Origin: Salticus scenicus
Taxonomy: Eukaryota; Arthropoda; Arachnida; Araneae; Salticidae
Assembly (NCBI GenBank): GCA_963930645.1
Contig: CAWVNO010001198.1
Location: 2,155,721-2,219,720 of the forward strand
DNA: 64,000 nt
Direction of reading: 5' to 3'
Both the position numbers and the translations under genes were made by a program. Positions 9,436 through 20,917 of the stretch are shown here, piece after piece (positions within the stretch are counted from its first letter, which is position 1; each line of letters opens with the position of its first letter). A model generated the notes under the pieces. The model ran no database searches. It was not told where the DNA came from and worked only from the letters and a program-made list of their open reading frames with translations.

Positions 9436-11272
9436 GGAAGTTACAGAATGAGTTTTTTTCTTCTTTTCTTTAAGCATAATTTTAAACTTTTATTATATTT
9501 TATTTATGATTCTATTTAAGTTTAAATGTTACTGATAAATTATCAATATTGATAATGTTGTTAAATCGTTACTCTGTTTGATTGTTCTTATTTTATTTTA
9601 TTTATTTTCACTGAATATTTTATTCAATACTAAAATATACACTAAAACAAAATATGCTTTTCCGTTTAATTCGAGATTTTAAAATGGAAAAATAAAGTGA
9701 TCTCATAAGTTTTTCAAATACTTTATAAAAATTTAAATAATTGTTTAACTCAGCTCCATTTTTCCTTAAAATATTGACCATATGTTTTCTACAGCTATAA
9801 ATGCTTAATAAATTTATGTTTCAAACGTTGAACTTTGAAACATGATTATTCCGGATGTATAAGAAGGGAAGAGCAGATGAAACTGACATCTGTGGATTGC
9901 ATTTATTTAATTCTCGCTGACCGTGCAAATTCAAAGGTCTTGGGAATGTCGTGCCGTTATGTGAAGCGGTAATTTTAAAACGTGTAATGTAATCTGTTTT
10001 GTTCAGTTTTCGCGTTATAATGACTTGGATAAGCTTTAGAAAAGGTAAAAATGTAATATTTTTAACCTGTAATATTCTCTATTTTCTATTTATTAAAGTC
10101 TTATTTTAATATCAATTAAACAATCATTTTCATATCTGCGTAAGTTCTTAAGCCAAACATTTGATACTTGTAAGTAGCGTTGTATCGCAGAAAAGACTGC
10201 TCCTGTTACAGAAAACCGCTTAGAAATTATGGATTCATTTTATTAATTCAGTCTTCTGAGATGGAAATTGTTAAAATGACTATTTTTGGTTATTATGCTT
10301 CTGAATGAAGTAACATAAAGAATTTAAAAGATGAGAGCTAATTTTAAGTGAATGCCCTTCCAGACTGGTCATTATGTATTTTAAAATGCTAGTTGGAAGG
10401 GTGTTTTCTTGGAGAAATTCTTATGAAGAAAATGAGGAAATTATGTAATTCTTTTTTTTTTTCTTTTCTTTTTAAATTCTGAAGTATTTATTTAATGTTT
10501 ATATGATAATATATATACAATCTAGGTTATGCAAATTGCATATTTTAAAAATAATATCCTAAGTTTCACCGACTTACAATTTTAAATATCTCTTTACTGT
10601 TATTTATTAAATAAAATATATGAAATTGTTTAACTGCATAATAAAACAAAGAATCAATTCAATTTTATTCCACATCTTTATAAAAAAAGATATTCTGCTT
10701 AAAAAAAAGGACGATTTACTATATTATTTATTAATACTAATAATATTTACATTTATCAATTATTTAATATGCCATGATAGCATAATTACATCAAATGAGG
10801 TAAATATTGCTTTGACTCAATTTAAAGAAATTTAAACATTTAAAAAATACCAATTACATTGCCATGTGGAATAAATTTAAATACCTGCAAACATCATTTT
10901 TGTAAACTGCTGCTGTAAACTGAAAATATGTATGCACACATGCACTGAAATTTAAAAATATGAAGTATGTTAAATATTTTAGAAAAATTATATGATTAAA
11001 TATATATATATATGTATTTAAGTATTTGGACATTTTTAAAATTTCCTCCTTCTAACTAATTTTTAATTTTTTGTTTCAATTTCTTATTATTATAAATTAA
11101 CAATATATTCTAAACTCAATTATAAATTATTTTAGCGGTGTATTGGTACATTCATTTTTGAAATTATTTTTTATGTTGAAATATTAAAACTTTCTATAAA
11201 CTTCAGCATTCAAATATATTTATAAACTATCCATGGACTTACAAAGTAGTACCCAGAAATGTTTAGAATATA
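9436..11272. other. Long AT-rich interior without gene
   Basis: 1.8 kb of AT-rich sequence, no ORF above background, no homology that I recognise. The 71-residue ORF at 10620 is I/L/K/N-rich low-complexity translation and lacks any motif. Confidence 0.4.
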
Positions 11273-11955
11273 CAGGGTGCAAAGTCGAGAGCAGGCCTTT
11301 ATTTGCGCAACAATTGGTTTCAAACGTCCTCCAATAAGAAAATGTATTTCAAAAAAAAAATGTAAGAATTCATTATATGACATGTTTAAATTTAAAAAAT
11401 CAATTTACTAAAAATCACAAAAACTGATAATTTTTATACAATTTTCATGACACTAATAGTGAAAGTTGAGTTCTAACCTAAAAAACATAACACAAAAAGT
11501 TTCACTTTTGTGCACCCAAAATTGTCTGAGATAGTTAGTTTCAAAATTTAGGATTATTTCGCATTTTCTCGGGCTTTACTAAAAAGTCAATGAAAAATTC
11601 TTTAATAAACCCAGGGAAAATGCAAACTAAGTCCAATTAGGATTTTTAAACCGATCCCTTATTGAAGGCCGAAATATGTTAAAAAATCCAAACTTTAAAT
11701 ATCATGTTCCATTTTGGGAGAATAGAAATGAAACTGTTTGTTAGGATGAGTGTCAGTTTTCTAAATATGATTATAGGGATCTGGGACTATGTAAAAATTT
11801 AGTTTTTGCAATTTTGAAAAAATAGATATTTTAAATTTAAACATGTTATACCACAAATGCTCATATTCTTTAAAACATTTTGTAACTGAAACTATATATT
11901 TGCGACCAATAGTTGCGGAGATAAAGGTATTCTCGTCACAATGCTTTGCACCCTG
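11273..11955. mobile_element. 683-bp MITE with CAGGGTGCAAAG termini
   Basis: CAGGGTGCAAAGTC at the left and its inverse (GCTTTGCACCCTG) at the right form 12-13-bp terminal inverted repeats. TA flanks both sides (11271-11272, 11956-11957). TA duplication with CAGGGTG-type ends is typical of Tc1/mariner-derived MITEs. No coding capacity. It is followed immediately by a poly-A and a (TA)n run. Confidence 0.75.
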
Positions 11956-12630
11956 TATTTAAAAAAAAAAAAAAAAAAAACATATATATATATATATATA
12001 TATGTATGTATAAATGAATTTTTAATCTTAGTTAAAGCCAAGCAACAGATATAAGATCCCTGAAACCACATAGGTCAATGAGAAGGAAATTACAACAAAT
12101 TAAAATAACCTGGGGAGACTGATTGTGATTTATTGAAACATTTATATTTTATTTATTGATTTTTATTTCATTTAACTTCAGTCTAATCTTAAATTTATTC
12201 CTATATTGTTAGTTGCAATTTTAATAATTTTGCCGGTGCGTAAAAACCACATGAAACTCAAATCAAAAGATACAAACAAGCAACGAGGAAATAAAAAATT
12301 AAGACAGCATTTTAAACATTTTTTTGTAGAAAAAGCTTAGAATGGTAGAAAAAAAAAAAACTCGTCAAGGGTGACCCTTTTCGTCGTTGAGCACCAATGT
12401 ACGATTTCGTTCGTTAGCAGCTATAATAGCAAATTGCTAGCGGGCACCCTATCGTACAAGAAATTAATTGAAGTTAGAAATGAAGAATAAATTGGAATAA
12501 ATTATTTACTTCAAGAAATCAGAGAATCAAACAGAAAACAACCATGAAAAACAAACATTAATCATAGGATGACGCATTCGGAATCACAAGGATTAAAACA
12601 AGCAAAATAAATCAAGAGTTTAGTTGTATA
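11956..12630. other. AT-rich interior without gene
   Basis: Poly-A and (TA)n microsatellite near 11960-12002, then sequence with no feature that I can support. Confidence 0.4.
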
Positions 12631-13386
12631 TAGCAGATGAAGAATAATGATACAACACAGCAACAGGGATATAAATTACTTTTTTAAAAATTCAAATAAT
12701 GTTTGAGAAATTTTAACATACTTACTATTCCTTTAATTTCAACGTATATGCATGAAAAATTCCATATTTTATGACAGTAATTCCCAAAAAGTGTCATAAC
12801 GTGTCTATATCCCTTTAAAAAATTCCTTAAATTTTTGCATTTTTAAAAAATTTCTTTTTTCCCCTAATCTGAAGATAATGACGTTATAGTATTAATTAAG
12901 AAACTTTGAATAAACACCATAAAATGCAAGAACTCGCAACTGCTACAAACAAAGCACGGCTTCTACAAACAAAGCGGCAACGCATTCAACACGCTCAACG
13001 TGCTTGTTTGCAGCTCTCGTGCCTACAATGTTCGCCTGATGAAGGGTTGTGTCTTCTTTTGACCCGAAACAGTTGGTGCGAGTTCTTGCATTTTATGGTG
13101 TGTATTCAAAGTTTTGTAATTAATACTACAACTTCATTATCTTCAGATTAGGGGAAAAAAAGAAATTTTTAAAAAATGCAAAAATCTAAGAAATTTTTTA
13201 AGGTATAAAGAGACGTTATGACACTTTTTGGGGAAAACTGTTATAGAATATAGAATTTTTTATGCATATACGTTGAAATTAAAGGAATAGTAAGCATGTT
13301 AAAATTACTCAAACATTATTTGAATTGAAAAACAAAAGTAATTCATATCCCTGTTCATGTGTTGTATCATTATTCGTCATCAGCTA
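12631..13386. mobile_element. 756-bp nested palindrome (fold-back element)
   Basis: The left outer arm (12631-12898) contains GATGAAGAATAATGATACAA and TTTCAACGTATATGCAT. It is the reverse complement of the right outer arm (about 13128-13386), with about 85-90% match by eye. At the exact centre lies a member of MITE family P (12899-13127), itself palindromic. The full structure can fold into one hairpin with a stem of over 350 bp. No coding region. Confidence 0.75.
12899..13127. mobile_element. Central MITE, family P
   Basis: AAACTTTGAATAAACACCAT at the left is inverted at the right end (ATGGTGTGTATTCAAAGTTT). The arms contain GCAAGAACTCGCAA, and the loop side contains CCTGATGAAGGGT and CGAAACAG, as in the copy at 4255-4512. 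GTATTAATTA lies on both sides in inverted orientation, as part of the outer palindrome. Confidence 0.7.
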
Positions 13387-13464
13387 TGTAATTTTTACTT
13401 CTAAACGCTCGTACTGAGGTGATTTTTTATAATGACGTCATAATTTTTTTTTTTTTTTTAACTA

Positions 13465-13765
13465 CACTATTTTAGAACGTTTACAGTACGTTTTCTGGAA
13501 CGTTCTGAAAATGTGTATAACGTTTTGAAAACGTTCTAAAAACGTTTAGAACGTTCTGAGACCGTATACATAGAACGTTCTCAGAACGCTTCTATAACAC
13601 CGATGGTGATAGTTACACGTTCATTGGACGTTCTCTGAACCGTACTATTGTACGTCTTCAAGATGGACAAATAGACGTCTATAGCACGTTCAAAGGGAAC
13701 GTTCTTAGAACGTGTTTGCAGAACAATTTTTGAACGTTCAGAGAACGTTTCGGTGCTGCTTGGGA
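13465..13765 (-). repeat. Right terminal region with AACGTTC motif cluster
   Basis: Mirror image of 7520-7745: many AACGTTCT/AGAACGTT motifs, ending GGTGCTGCTTGGGA. It is about 70 bp longer than the left motif-rich end. Short target-like repeats ACGTTC also appear in variant form (GACGTTC, TACGTC). Confidence 0.6.
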
Positions 13766-14607
13766 TAGGAAATGAACTGCAGAGCAAGATTCGGAATCTC
13801 GAAGAAAAGTTAGAATCCATGCCTCAGGAAACTGAAAGGAAAGATAGAAGAATCCAGAATCAGGAATTTATTAAGCTATCCACCTACGACGGCAGTTCCT
13901 CCTGGCATGTATATAAGACGCAGTTTTCCATCGTAGCTGAAGCTAACGGCTGGGACTCTATCGCCAAGTCAGTCCACTTAGCAGCAGCATTACGGGGAGA
14001 TGCAGCCGAGATACTGAGAAATGTTTCTAAAGAAGAAAGGAACGACTTCGAGGCCCTGACTAGAGCACTGGAGCTACGGTTCGGAAAGAAGTGTTCTAAG
14101 GACTAATATAGTCGCCTCCAGCTAAAGTCTCGTTACCAGAAAACGGGCGAAAGTTTGCAAGAGCTGGCAGCGAACATTCAGAGACTGTCACACCTAGCAT
14201 TCTCAGACTGTCATGCTGGCACTCGAAACGACTTAGCTCTTCAGTACTTTATCGATGCTGTTCGTGATCCAGAAATTCAAAAAGCGCTGAGACTCTCCAA
14301 CATCAGAGACGTAGAATCAGCTTTAGGCTATGCACTTAGGATAGAGGCAGCCCAACAAGCCTCCCGTAAAGACCGCTATACAATAAGAGCAGTCTCATTA
14401 AATGATACGCCCGCTGATGAAAATGAAACGAAGAGAAGTTTCGCAGAGATCTTAAAGATATTGCGCAGCCTGGAAAATAATAAGGAAATAAAGGATCGGC
14501 AGATAAAGTGCTGGGGCTGTGGAGGGGATGGTGATGTAAAGAGGAACTGCCCTGTACGACCAACTAAAGGAAATCACCCGGCTTCACCATCACTACAGGG
14601 AAACTAG
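13766..14607 (+). pseudogene. gag: Gypsy gag, capsid and zinc-knuckle part
   Basis: Continues the gag frame after the insertion. A coiled-coil tail (NLEEKLESMPQETERK) is followed by a capsid-like region (KLSTYDGSSSWHVYKTQF, ALRGDAAEILRNV). A TAA stop interrupts at 14104-14106, and the frame continues as YSRLQLKSRYQKTGESL. Near 14510 is a CCHC zinc knuckle written CWGCGGDGDVKRNC: the metal-binding histidine has become aspartate, so zinc binding is probably lost. It ends with a stop before protease. Confidence 0.85.
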
Positions 14608-14633
14608 GAGAAGGCCATCTCGCGGGGCGGAGG

Positions 14634-15367
14634 TTGCCTGAAGTTAAAGAGCCCCAGTTTACAGTATTTCAGGTTTCATCGATGAGTGTCGGCTATAAAG
14701 GACTTTACGTCTATGGCCAAGTTAACAACACCGCCTGCCGGATGATTCTGGACACGGGAGCCAACGTGACCATCATTAGAATGGATTTGGCTCAAGAACT
14801 AAAAGAGAAGATCATTTGGACGCCGCCCTGTGTTAAACTCCAGACTGTGACCGGAGGCGAAGTCAAAATATATGGAAAAATGAACTTGACCATCACTTTT
14901 GGAAATGCCAGTTACCATCATATGGCATATCTGGCAGATATAAGAGATCCTGTAATCACTGGAATTGATTTCCTGAGAAAATTTAACTTTAAATTGGACT
15001 TCAAGAATAATGAACTGCATTCGAGTTCGGAAGACATAGCTGTGTTCAACACTGAAAATCAAGACATTCAGCCAATATGCCAGATCTGAAATCTGCCAAG
15101 TCTGAAATTTCCATCCCTCCTCATACAGAGACAATAGTTTCAGGAACACCTCCCACCAAGCAATTCTTCCGCTATGGACTGATTGAATACCCGAATACAG
15201 ACAATAGCCCAAGAAGAGTTCTGGTAGCTTCATCTCTAGTTGATCTCTCAAAGAGTACTATTTCTGTGAGAGTCGCAAACATCAGCGATAAGGTCCGGAC
15301 AGTGAAGAAGGATGAGGTGTTAGCAACCTGCACTCCTGTTACATGCATCAACCGCCCCACGCAATAA
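14634..15367 (+). pseudogene. pol: Gypsy pol: aspartic protease and linker
   Basis: Contains the retropepsin active-site triad in the usual setting (RMILDTGANVTIIRMDLA), followed by a flap-like region and VITGIDFLRKFNFKLDF, the typical C-terminal hydrophobic segment. It would cleave Gag-Pol. A TGA at about 15087 splits it from a linker domain (KSEISIPPHTETIVSG, RVANISDKVRTVKKDEVL), which ends with TAA at 15367. The frame changes confirm it is not translated intact. Confidence 0.85.
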
Positions 15368-16349
15368 ACCGAATTCAAGTCTTCTGAACAATTAATAACG
15401 GAATTACTCAAGAATGCAGAGTTAGGAAAGGAACAGAGATGTGCTGCGGAGAAGCTACTCCAAGAATTTAAAGACTTGTTTTCTCGAACACCTGAAGACG
15501 TCGGGAGAATGAACATCACCCAGCACAAAATTGATACAGAAAATCATCCTCCAATCAAACAACATCCAAGAAGACTTCCATTTGCTAAACAGGAAGAGGT
15601 CACTGAACTTCTAAGTGAAATGCAGCACAATGATGTCATCGAGCCATCAACGAGTCCTTGGGCCTCTGCCATAGTACTGGTGCGAAAAAAGGATGGTTCA
15701 ACAAGATTTTGCGTGGGTTATCGTCGTTTGAATGACAGTCGTTTGAATGACGTCGAAGAAAGACAGTTACCCTCTTCCCAGAACTGACGACACATTAGAC
15801 ACACTTGCTGGCAATAAATGGTTCTCGACTTTGGATCTGAAGAGCGGTTACTGGCAAGTAGAATTACATCCTGATGATCGTGAGAAGACTGCATTCACCA
15901 CGGGACAAGGACTGTGGTAATTTAAAGTTATGCCGTTCGGATTATGCAATGCACCTGCCACCTTCGAACGCCTGATGGAGACAGTGCTAAAAGGACTTTC
16001 CTGTGAAGCCTATCTGGTGTATTTGGATATTATCGTTGTGGGGCGCACTTTTGAAGAGCATCTACGAAACATCAGAAAGGTGCTGGAGAAACTCAGAATG
16101 GCTAACCTCAAATTGAATCCAGGCAAGTGTAACTTGTTCCGTCGTGAAGTGAGCTACCTCGGCCATATCATCTCGGCCGAAGGTGTGAGAACTGATCCTG
16201 AGAAGATCTCTGCAGTCGAGAACTGGAGTCGCCATGAAAATGTACACCAACTACGAAGTTTCCTGGGGTTATGCACTTACTACAGGAAGTTTGTCAAGGG
16301 TTTCTCAAATATTGCCAGACCACTCCACAAGCTGACGGAAGCCAAATAG
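15368..16349 (+). pseudogene. pol: Gypsy pol: reverse transcriptase
   Basis: Motifs in order: SPWASAIVLVRKKDGSTRFC, then VGYRRLND, LDLKSGYWQVELHPDD, MPFGLCNAPATFERLM, VYLDIIVVG, and LNPGKCNLFRREVSYLGHII. The catalytic box reads YLDIIV, where the family has YLDDIIV: one aspartate codon is deleted. A 15-bp tandem duplication (CGTTTGAATGACAGT region, about 15720-15750) is followed by a frameshift near 15775. A TAA replaces the glutamine codon near 15918. These lesions make polymerase activity impossible. Confidence 0.9.
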
Positions 16350-16963
16350 AAGTTCCTGTGGACAGATGAATGTGAAAAAACGTTCAAGCGACTTAAAGAG
16401 GCCCTAACATCATCGCCTATCTTGACGTATCCACAGCCCGACAGACAGTTCATACTTGATACAGATGCCAGCCATGAGAGTGTCTGCGCTGTTTTGTCGC
16501 AGGATGTTGATGGTCAAGAACATGTCATTGCCTATTGGAGTAAATGCCTGTCTAAACCAGAGCGAAATTACTGTACCACCAGGAAAGAGCTACTCGCCAT
16601 CGTAAAAGCATAGAACATTTCCATCATTACCTCTATGGCAGAAGATTCCTGCTCCGGATTGACTATGCATCCTTAACGTGGTTGCTCCAGTTCAAGAACC
16701 CGGAAGGACAGATTAACAGGTGGATACAACGCCTCCAGGAATATGACTTTGAGATACGTCATCGTAAAGGGACTCTACATGGTAATGCAGATGCCTTGTC
16801 ACGGAAGCCCTGCTCGGAAAGCTGCAAGTACTGCTCTAGAGCCGAACAGAAACACCTGCCGATAAATCCGGTTGCCTGCCAAGTTACTGTCCCAACATCA
16901 TCAGAACAAGATCCCGATCCACGGAGTGACGAAGAGAAGCCCAGTTGGAAGATCCTGACATAA
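16350..16963 (+). pseudogene. pol: Gypsy pol: RNase H
   Basis: FILDTDASHESVCAVLSQ carries the first catalytic aspartate, and NYCTTRKELLAIVKA the conserved glutamate region. A one-base loss near 16612 shifts the frame. The rest of the domain follows (LQFKNPEGQINRWIQRLQEY, HRKGTLHGNADALSRKPC), the usual RNase H end. It would remove the RNA template during reverse transcription. Confidence 0.87.
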
Positions 16964-18161
16964 AGCCAATATTACAGCTGAAGGAGACGACCAGCAACAG
17001 ACCTACCTGGCAGGAAATTTCCAGATTTAGTCCCATTACGAAAAGTTATTGGGCACTTTGTGACTCTCTTCATATGAGAAACGGCGTATTTTACGGAAAG
17101 TGGGAATCTGATGATGGGAAAAGCTTCAGGTGGCAGATTGTATTACCAAAATCAAAAATTCCAGCTGTTTTAGAACAACTGCATAGTAGCTCTACCGAAG
17201 GCCATTTTGGGGTAATGAAGACTCTGCAGAAAGTTCGGGAACGTTTCTACTGGTGCAAGGCAAGGGAGGACGTGGAGAAATGGTGTAAATTCTGTGATGC
17301 TTGTGCGGCACGTATAGGCCCGCAGAAACGAAGTCGAGGAAGACTGCAACGGTATAACGTGGGAGCACCATTTGAACGGATTGCACTCGACATCTTGGGT
17401 CCTTTGCCACGGACCTCCAGTGGAAATAAATACATCCTCGTCGTGATGGACTATTGCACCAAGTGTCCTGAGGCATATCCCATTCCCAATCAAGAGGCAT
17501 GCACAGTCGCAGAGGTCCTAGTGCAGCAATGGGTGTCAAGGTACGGCACGCCCCTACAACTTCATACTGACCAAGGTAGCAACTTTACCTCTGCTGTTTC
17601 AAAGGACTGTATCAACTACTCAGCATAGACAAAACCCAGACAACAGCCTTACATCCTCAGTCGAACGGCATGGTCGAGAGGTTCAACCGTACCATCCTGA
17701 ATAACCTCTCTCTTCTAGTATCAAGGAACCAGCAAGATTGGGACTTGAAGTTGCCGTTATTCCTGCTGGCTTATCGAAGTGCTGTTCATGAAACCACAGG
17801 CTATACTCCAGCCCAGATTCTATTTGGACGTGAACTTTGTCTCCCTTGTGATCTCCTGTTTGGTTGTCCACCCGATGCTCCTTCATCGCCCGAGGAGTAC
17901 ATCCAAGATCTCCAGGCACGATTTGAGGACGTACACAACTTTACTCGGGAGCGGATTCACACTGCAACGGATAAAATGAAGACAAGGTACGATCTAAAGG
18001 CTACACAACATGAGTTCCAGGAAGGAGAGAAGGTCTGGTTGTGGAATCCTGTTCGACTTAAAGGACTCTCTCCCAAGTTACAGTGCAACTGGGACGGACC
18101 ATACACAGTCTTAAAAAGGCTGAATGATGTAGTGGTGCGGATCACTAAAACACCTTCATGA
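16945..18161 (+). pseudogene. pol: Gypsy pol: integrase
   Basis: An HHCC zinc domain (LHSSSTEGHFGVMKTLQKV, then WCKFCDACAARIGP) is followed by the catalytic core. The first aspartate is in RIALDILGPLPR and the second in LHTDQGSNFTS. A TAG near 17626 with a frameshift precedes the glutamate in HPQSNGMVERFNRTI. The C-terminal GPY-like region is present (KLQCNWDGPYTVLKRL). It ends about 180 bp before the right LTR. The DDE residues themselves are all retained. Confidence 0.9.
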
Positions 18162-18327
18162 AAACCGAAGGTGGTGCACTATAACAGGCTAGCCAAGTAC
18201 CACAATTAACGGTAATTGTTTTTATTTTGTCGTTATATGCAACTTAGTTTTTGTATTTTAGATTGTGTAAATTTGTTTAGTTTCGCCTCTTGACCAAGGG
18301 TTGCACTGCCCGGGACGTGCAGTCCTT

Positions 18328-18340
18328 GGGAGGGGGGCAG
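18328..18340 (+). promoter_or_regulatory. Polypurine tract
   Basis: GGGAGGGGGGCAG abuts the 3' LTR directly, the required position for the plus-strand primer. Confidence 0.75.
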
Positions 18341-18972
18341 TGTTACAAAATTGTAAATAATTGTGTTTATTTTTGTATAAATTCTTTTAAAGAGGCTTAG
18401 TAAGTTGATAAAGTGCTAATTTTGTACATTTCTAGTCGTTTTAGCGTTGAAATTGCCTTATTTTCCCTTAAAAACGCATTAAAACGCCCCAATAAAGCAG
18501 GTAAAGGATTTGGCGCCAAATTTGGCGGTTTTTTTCTACCTTGGCGATTTTTTTTGGTGACCTTGGCGAGAATATCCTTGTAAGGGATATACCAAATATG
18601 GAAGCTCTAATCTCATTGGCTGATGAGATACGGAAATTTCTGGAACCTTCCACACTTTTCTACAGGGGTATATAAGGAGAGTTTTCCCGCCAAGACAAGT
18701 TAGTTCAGTTCAGTTCTCAGCCAGCTTCGCTAGTGCTTGCATTGCTTTGAGCCTCTTTGAAAGAGACTTGCTTCAAGTGTTATTGCTATACAGTTTTTAC
18801 TGTGGATTTGCTATTGACAGCTGTTGTTTAAGCTGTGTTTACTGGTTGAATTGAAGCTGATACTTGGTTTATAGACCTGTATTTTTCTGGAACTTTCTGT
18901 GAATAAATTACTGAATTTTTGAAGTTTGGCCTTTCATTCTCGGACAACTCACGAACCCCCAAGTACGCAACA
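18341..18972 (+). repeat. Gypsy 3' LTR
   Basis: 632 bp, TGTTACAAAATTG...TACGCAACA, near-identical to 6252-6883, with the same TATA box and AATAAA. Differences by eye include CTCAGT/CTTAGT near the start and several changes around 18480-18560. Confidence 0.92.
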
Positions 18973-19258
18973 ATATATATATGATATCAAATTTTTAATA
19001 ACTAAAAATATCAACCTTTTATTACAATCATCAATCATTTGAATGAAACAAGTGACATGAAGTTGAATATATATATATTTACCATGATATTTATTATTTA
19101 TCGCTAATAATTAATATTGTATACAAGAACAATTTGACTTTAAATTGAGAACAGAATATAGTATGCAATATTAAATTCATATTATTTTTGCTGAAAGTTG
19201 TTTTGAAAAAATTGGTATCAAACATTTAATAAGAAAAAAGTCATCTTTTTATTACATA
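18973..19258. other. AT-rich spacer
   Basis: No gene or repeat that I can name. It begins with (AT)n, which blurs the LTR flank. The left flank (before 6252) resembles it in having TATATA and the phrase TTTGATTTTGAATCGAGAATA / TTTGACTTTAAATTGAGAAC. The sequence on both sides of the Gypsy element may therefore be a duplicated older repeat. Confidence 0.35.
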
Positions 19259-19352
19259 CTAGCAGGCTACGCCCGCTTCGCAGGTCACTATATTTAAATG
19301 AATTTTGAAAAGAATTGGATCAGTATTTATTTTTTACATCACATTACAAATA

Positions 19353-19392
<40 letters not shown>

Positions 19393-19677
19393 ACTGAAAT
19401 CGCTTTAGATTTCGCTTCTTTGGGTACCCGTTGCCTAAGGCAGCTCTTTTTTCTACCCGTACTGCATCGGGTCCAGTTTCCCACTGTCTACAGAAAGGTC
19501 TTTCCCGGGCACTTCAATCTGGGTATTTATCGACGACTTGTGGATTTTCTGTTATTTAAGAACTACGATTTTAAAGATGACTGTATCTCAACATCTATTA
19601 TATATTTTAGTTTTTGAACCATGTGTTTTATAGCCCCAGTTATTTACACTATATTACGATTTGATTCCGACCAGTGC

Positions 19678-19708
<31 letters not shown>

Positions 19709-20298
19709 GATTTTCTCTGAAAAGAAATTAAATACGTGAAAAACAAACGAATTTTAATCAGTTTAATTCTTTCTACTATAAACTACCATTTTTTTCACCC
19801 AATAAATATTATAAATAATAATAATAATAATAAAAGATTTTTCTCTTAAAGGAATTAATTAAAAAAATGAAAAATAAAAAGTTGCTATAGTATAAAACTT
19901 ATACATAAACTTAACAATTTATTTCTATTGCATTACCATTTGATTTTCAATAAATATAATAATAATAAAAAAAGAAATAAAAAAAGAAAATCGCCTTCAA
20001 ATGAATGTATTAAATAAAAAATGAATTGCATAATAGCCGTTGCTAAGATACGCAGACGATTTCAATCGAAGAATAAATTCATGAAAAATTAAGCATTAAA
20101 GCCAATATTTAAAATCGAAAAAACATTAATTTAAAAAATTCAAGTTCGAAATTCGAAAAAATCTCGATGAGGTGCACATCTGCATGTTCCCAGGCACCTA
20201 TGTGCCAAATTTGGAAGTTCTGCGATCAATAGTGTGAGCACCAGAGCGCAGACAGACACACAGACACACACACAGACACTTCTCTTTATTTATATAGA
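19259..20298 (-). mobile_element. Helitron family B, non-autonomous, minus strand
   Basis: On the minus strand the 5' end reads TCTATATAAATAAAGAGAAG followed by a GTGT-rich stretch, a standard Helitron start. The 3' end reads CCTGCGAAGCGGGCGTAGCC then TGCTAG, joined to a host T. About 1.04 kb, with poly-A runs and AAT microsatellites inside and no Rep/helicase ORF. The 5' junction base is G rather than the usual host A. Confidence 0.75.
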
Positions 20299-20917
20299 CT
20301 ATTATCAACCATTTGCCAAAATTACGTAAATTAAAAAAAAATATTTATTTAGAATAGGAGTTTAAAAAAACAAAAACATAATAAATAAACGAGAAACCTT
20401 TAATTTTTTTTTTTTAATTTTATCTCATTAAAAAGTTTAAATAAAAAAAAAAAAGGTTTTAATATTATTTTTTATTGTTCTAAGATAAATATAATGTTGC
20501 AAACGATTATTTAAAAAACATACCTTAAAATTCGGAGTTCTTTCAAAATCCCCATGGATAGCATTTTTCTATATCTTTCTTAAATTGACATCCTTTGGAA
20601 ATCCAAATACCTTCTGAACCATCTTTAGGGAAAAATAAATCATTACTATTCTGTGTATAAAAATATTAATATGAGCTTAATGCTAAAAGTGTATGTAAAC
20701 AACTATAGCTCAGACAAATTAAATATACTTATTTTTATAATACAACGATACGTAAAACTAGATTTATAATAATATATTTTAAATTTTATACATTTTAAAC
20801 AACTTTATAAATTAGAACAAATTCTAAATGTGATTCATATTGTTAGAAGATTGCTGAAGCTTTAGAATTCTACAAATTTACTATTTACTATTCTAACAAG
20901 GCTTACAATAAAATAAA
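20299..20917. other. AT-rich region without gene
   Basis: About 75-80% A+T, no ORF, nothing recognised. Confidence 0.4.

Larger units (their letters stand above)
7520..13765. mobile_element. 6.2-kb element with CCCAAG termini and AACGTTC-rich ends
   Basis: The left end TCCCAAGTAGCAC and the right end GTGCTGCTTGGGA are inverted repeats. A TA dinucleotide lies on both sides (7518-7519 and 13766-13767). Removing the element plus one TA restores an uninterrupted gag frame (...GEV-GNELQ...), which proves the borders. The outer 230-300 bp on each side hold many copies of the palindromic AACGTT in the form GAACGTTCT, in both orientations. The interior has no recognisable transposase and contains a SINE-like repeat, a MITE, a nested palindrome and diverged tandem repeats. 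TA duplication suggests a Tc1/mariner-type or similar integration, but I cannot place the family. Confidence 0.8.
6252..18972 (+). mobile_element. Decayed Gypsy (Ty3-like) LTR retrotransposon
   Basis: Two 632-bp LTRs, each beginning TGTTACAAAATTG and ending TACGCAACA, bracket a gag-pol region in the canonical order gag, protease, RT, RNase H, integrase. A primer-binding site follows the left LTR and a polypurine tract precedes the right one. The element is dead: frameshifts and stops break nearly every domain, one aspartate of the RT active site is missing, and gag is split by a 6.2-kb insertion (7520-13765). Without that insertion it would be about 6.5 kb, a usual Gypsy size. Both flanks are TATA-rich, so no exact 5-bp target duplication can be named. 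Confidence 0.93.

Noticed and set aside
13581..13820. Minus-strand ORF in the AACGTTC-rich end
   Set aside because: Crosses the element border into gag sequence and is made of the repeated motif; not a transposase.
6252..18972. Exact 5-bp target duplication for the Gypsy element
   Set aside because: The flanks TATAA and ATATA do not match and are low complexity, so none can be claimed.
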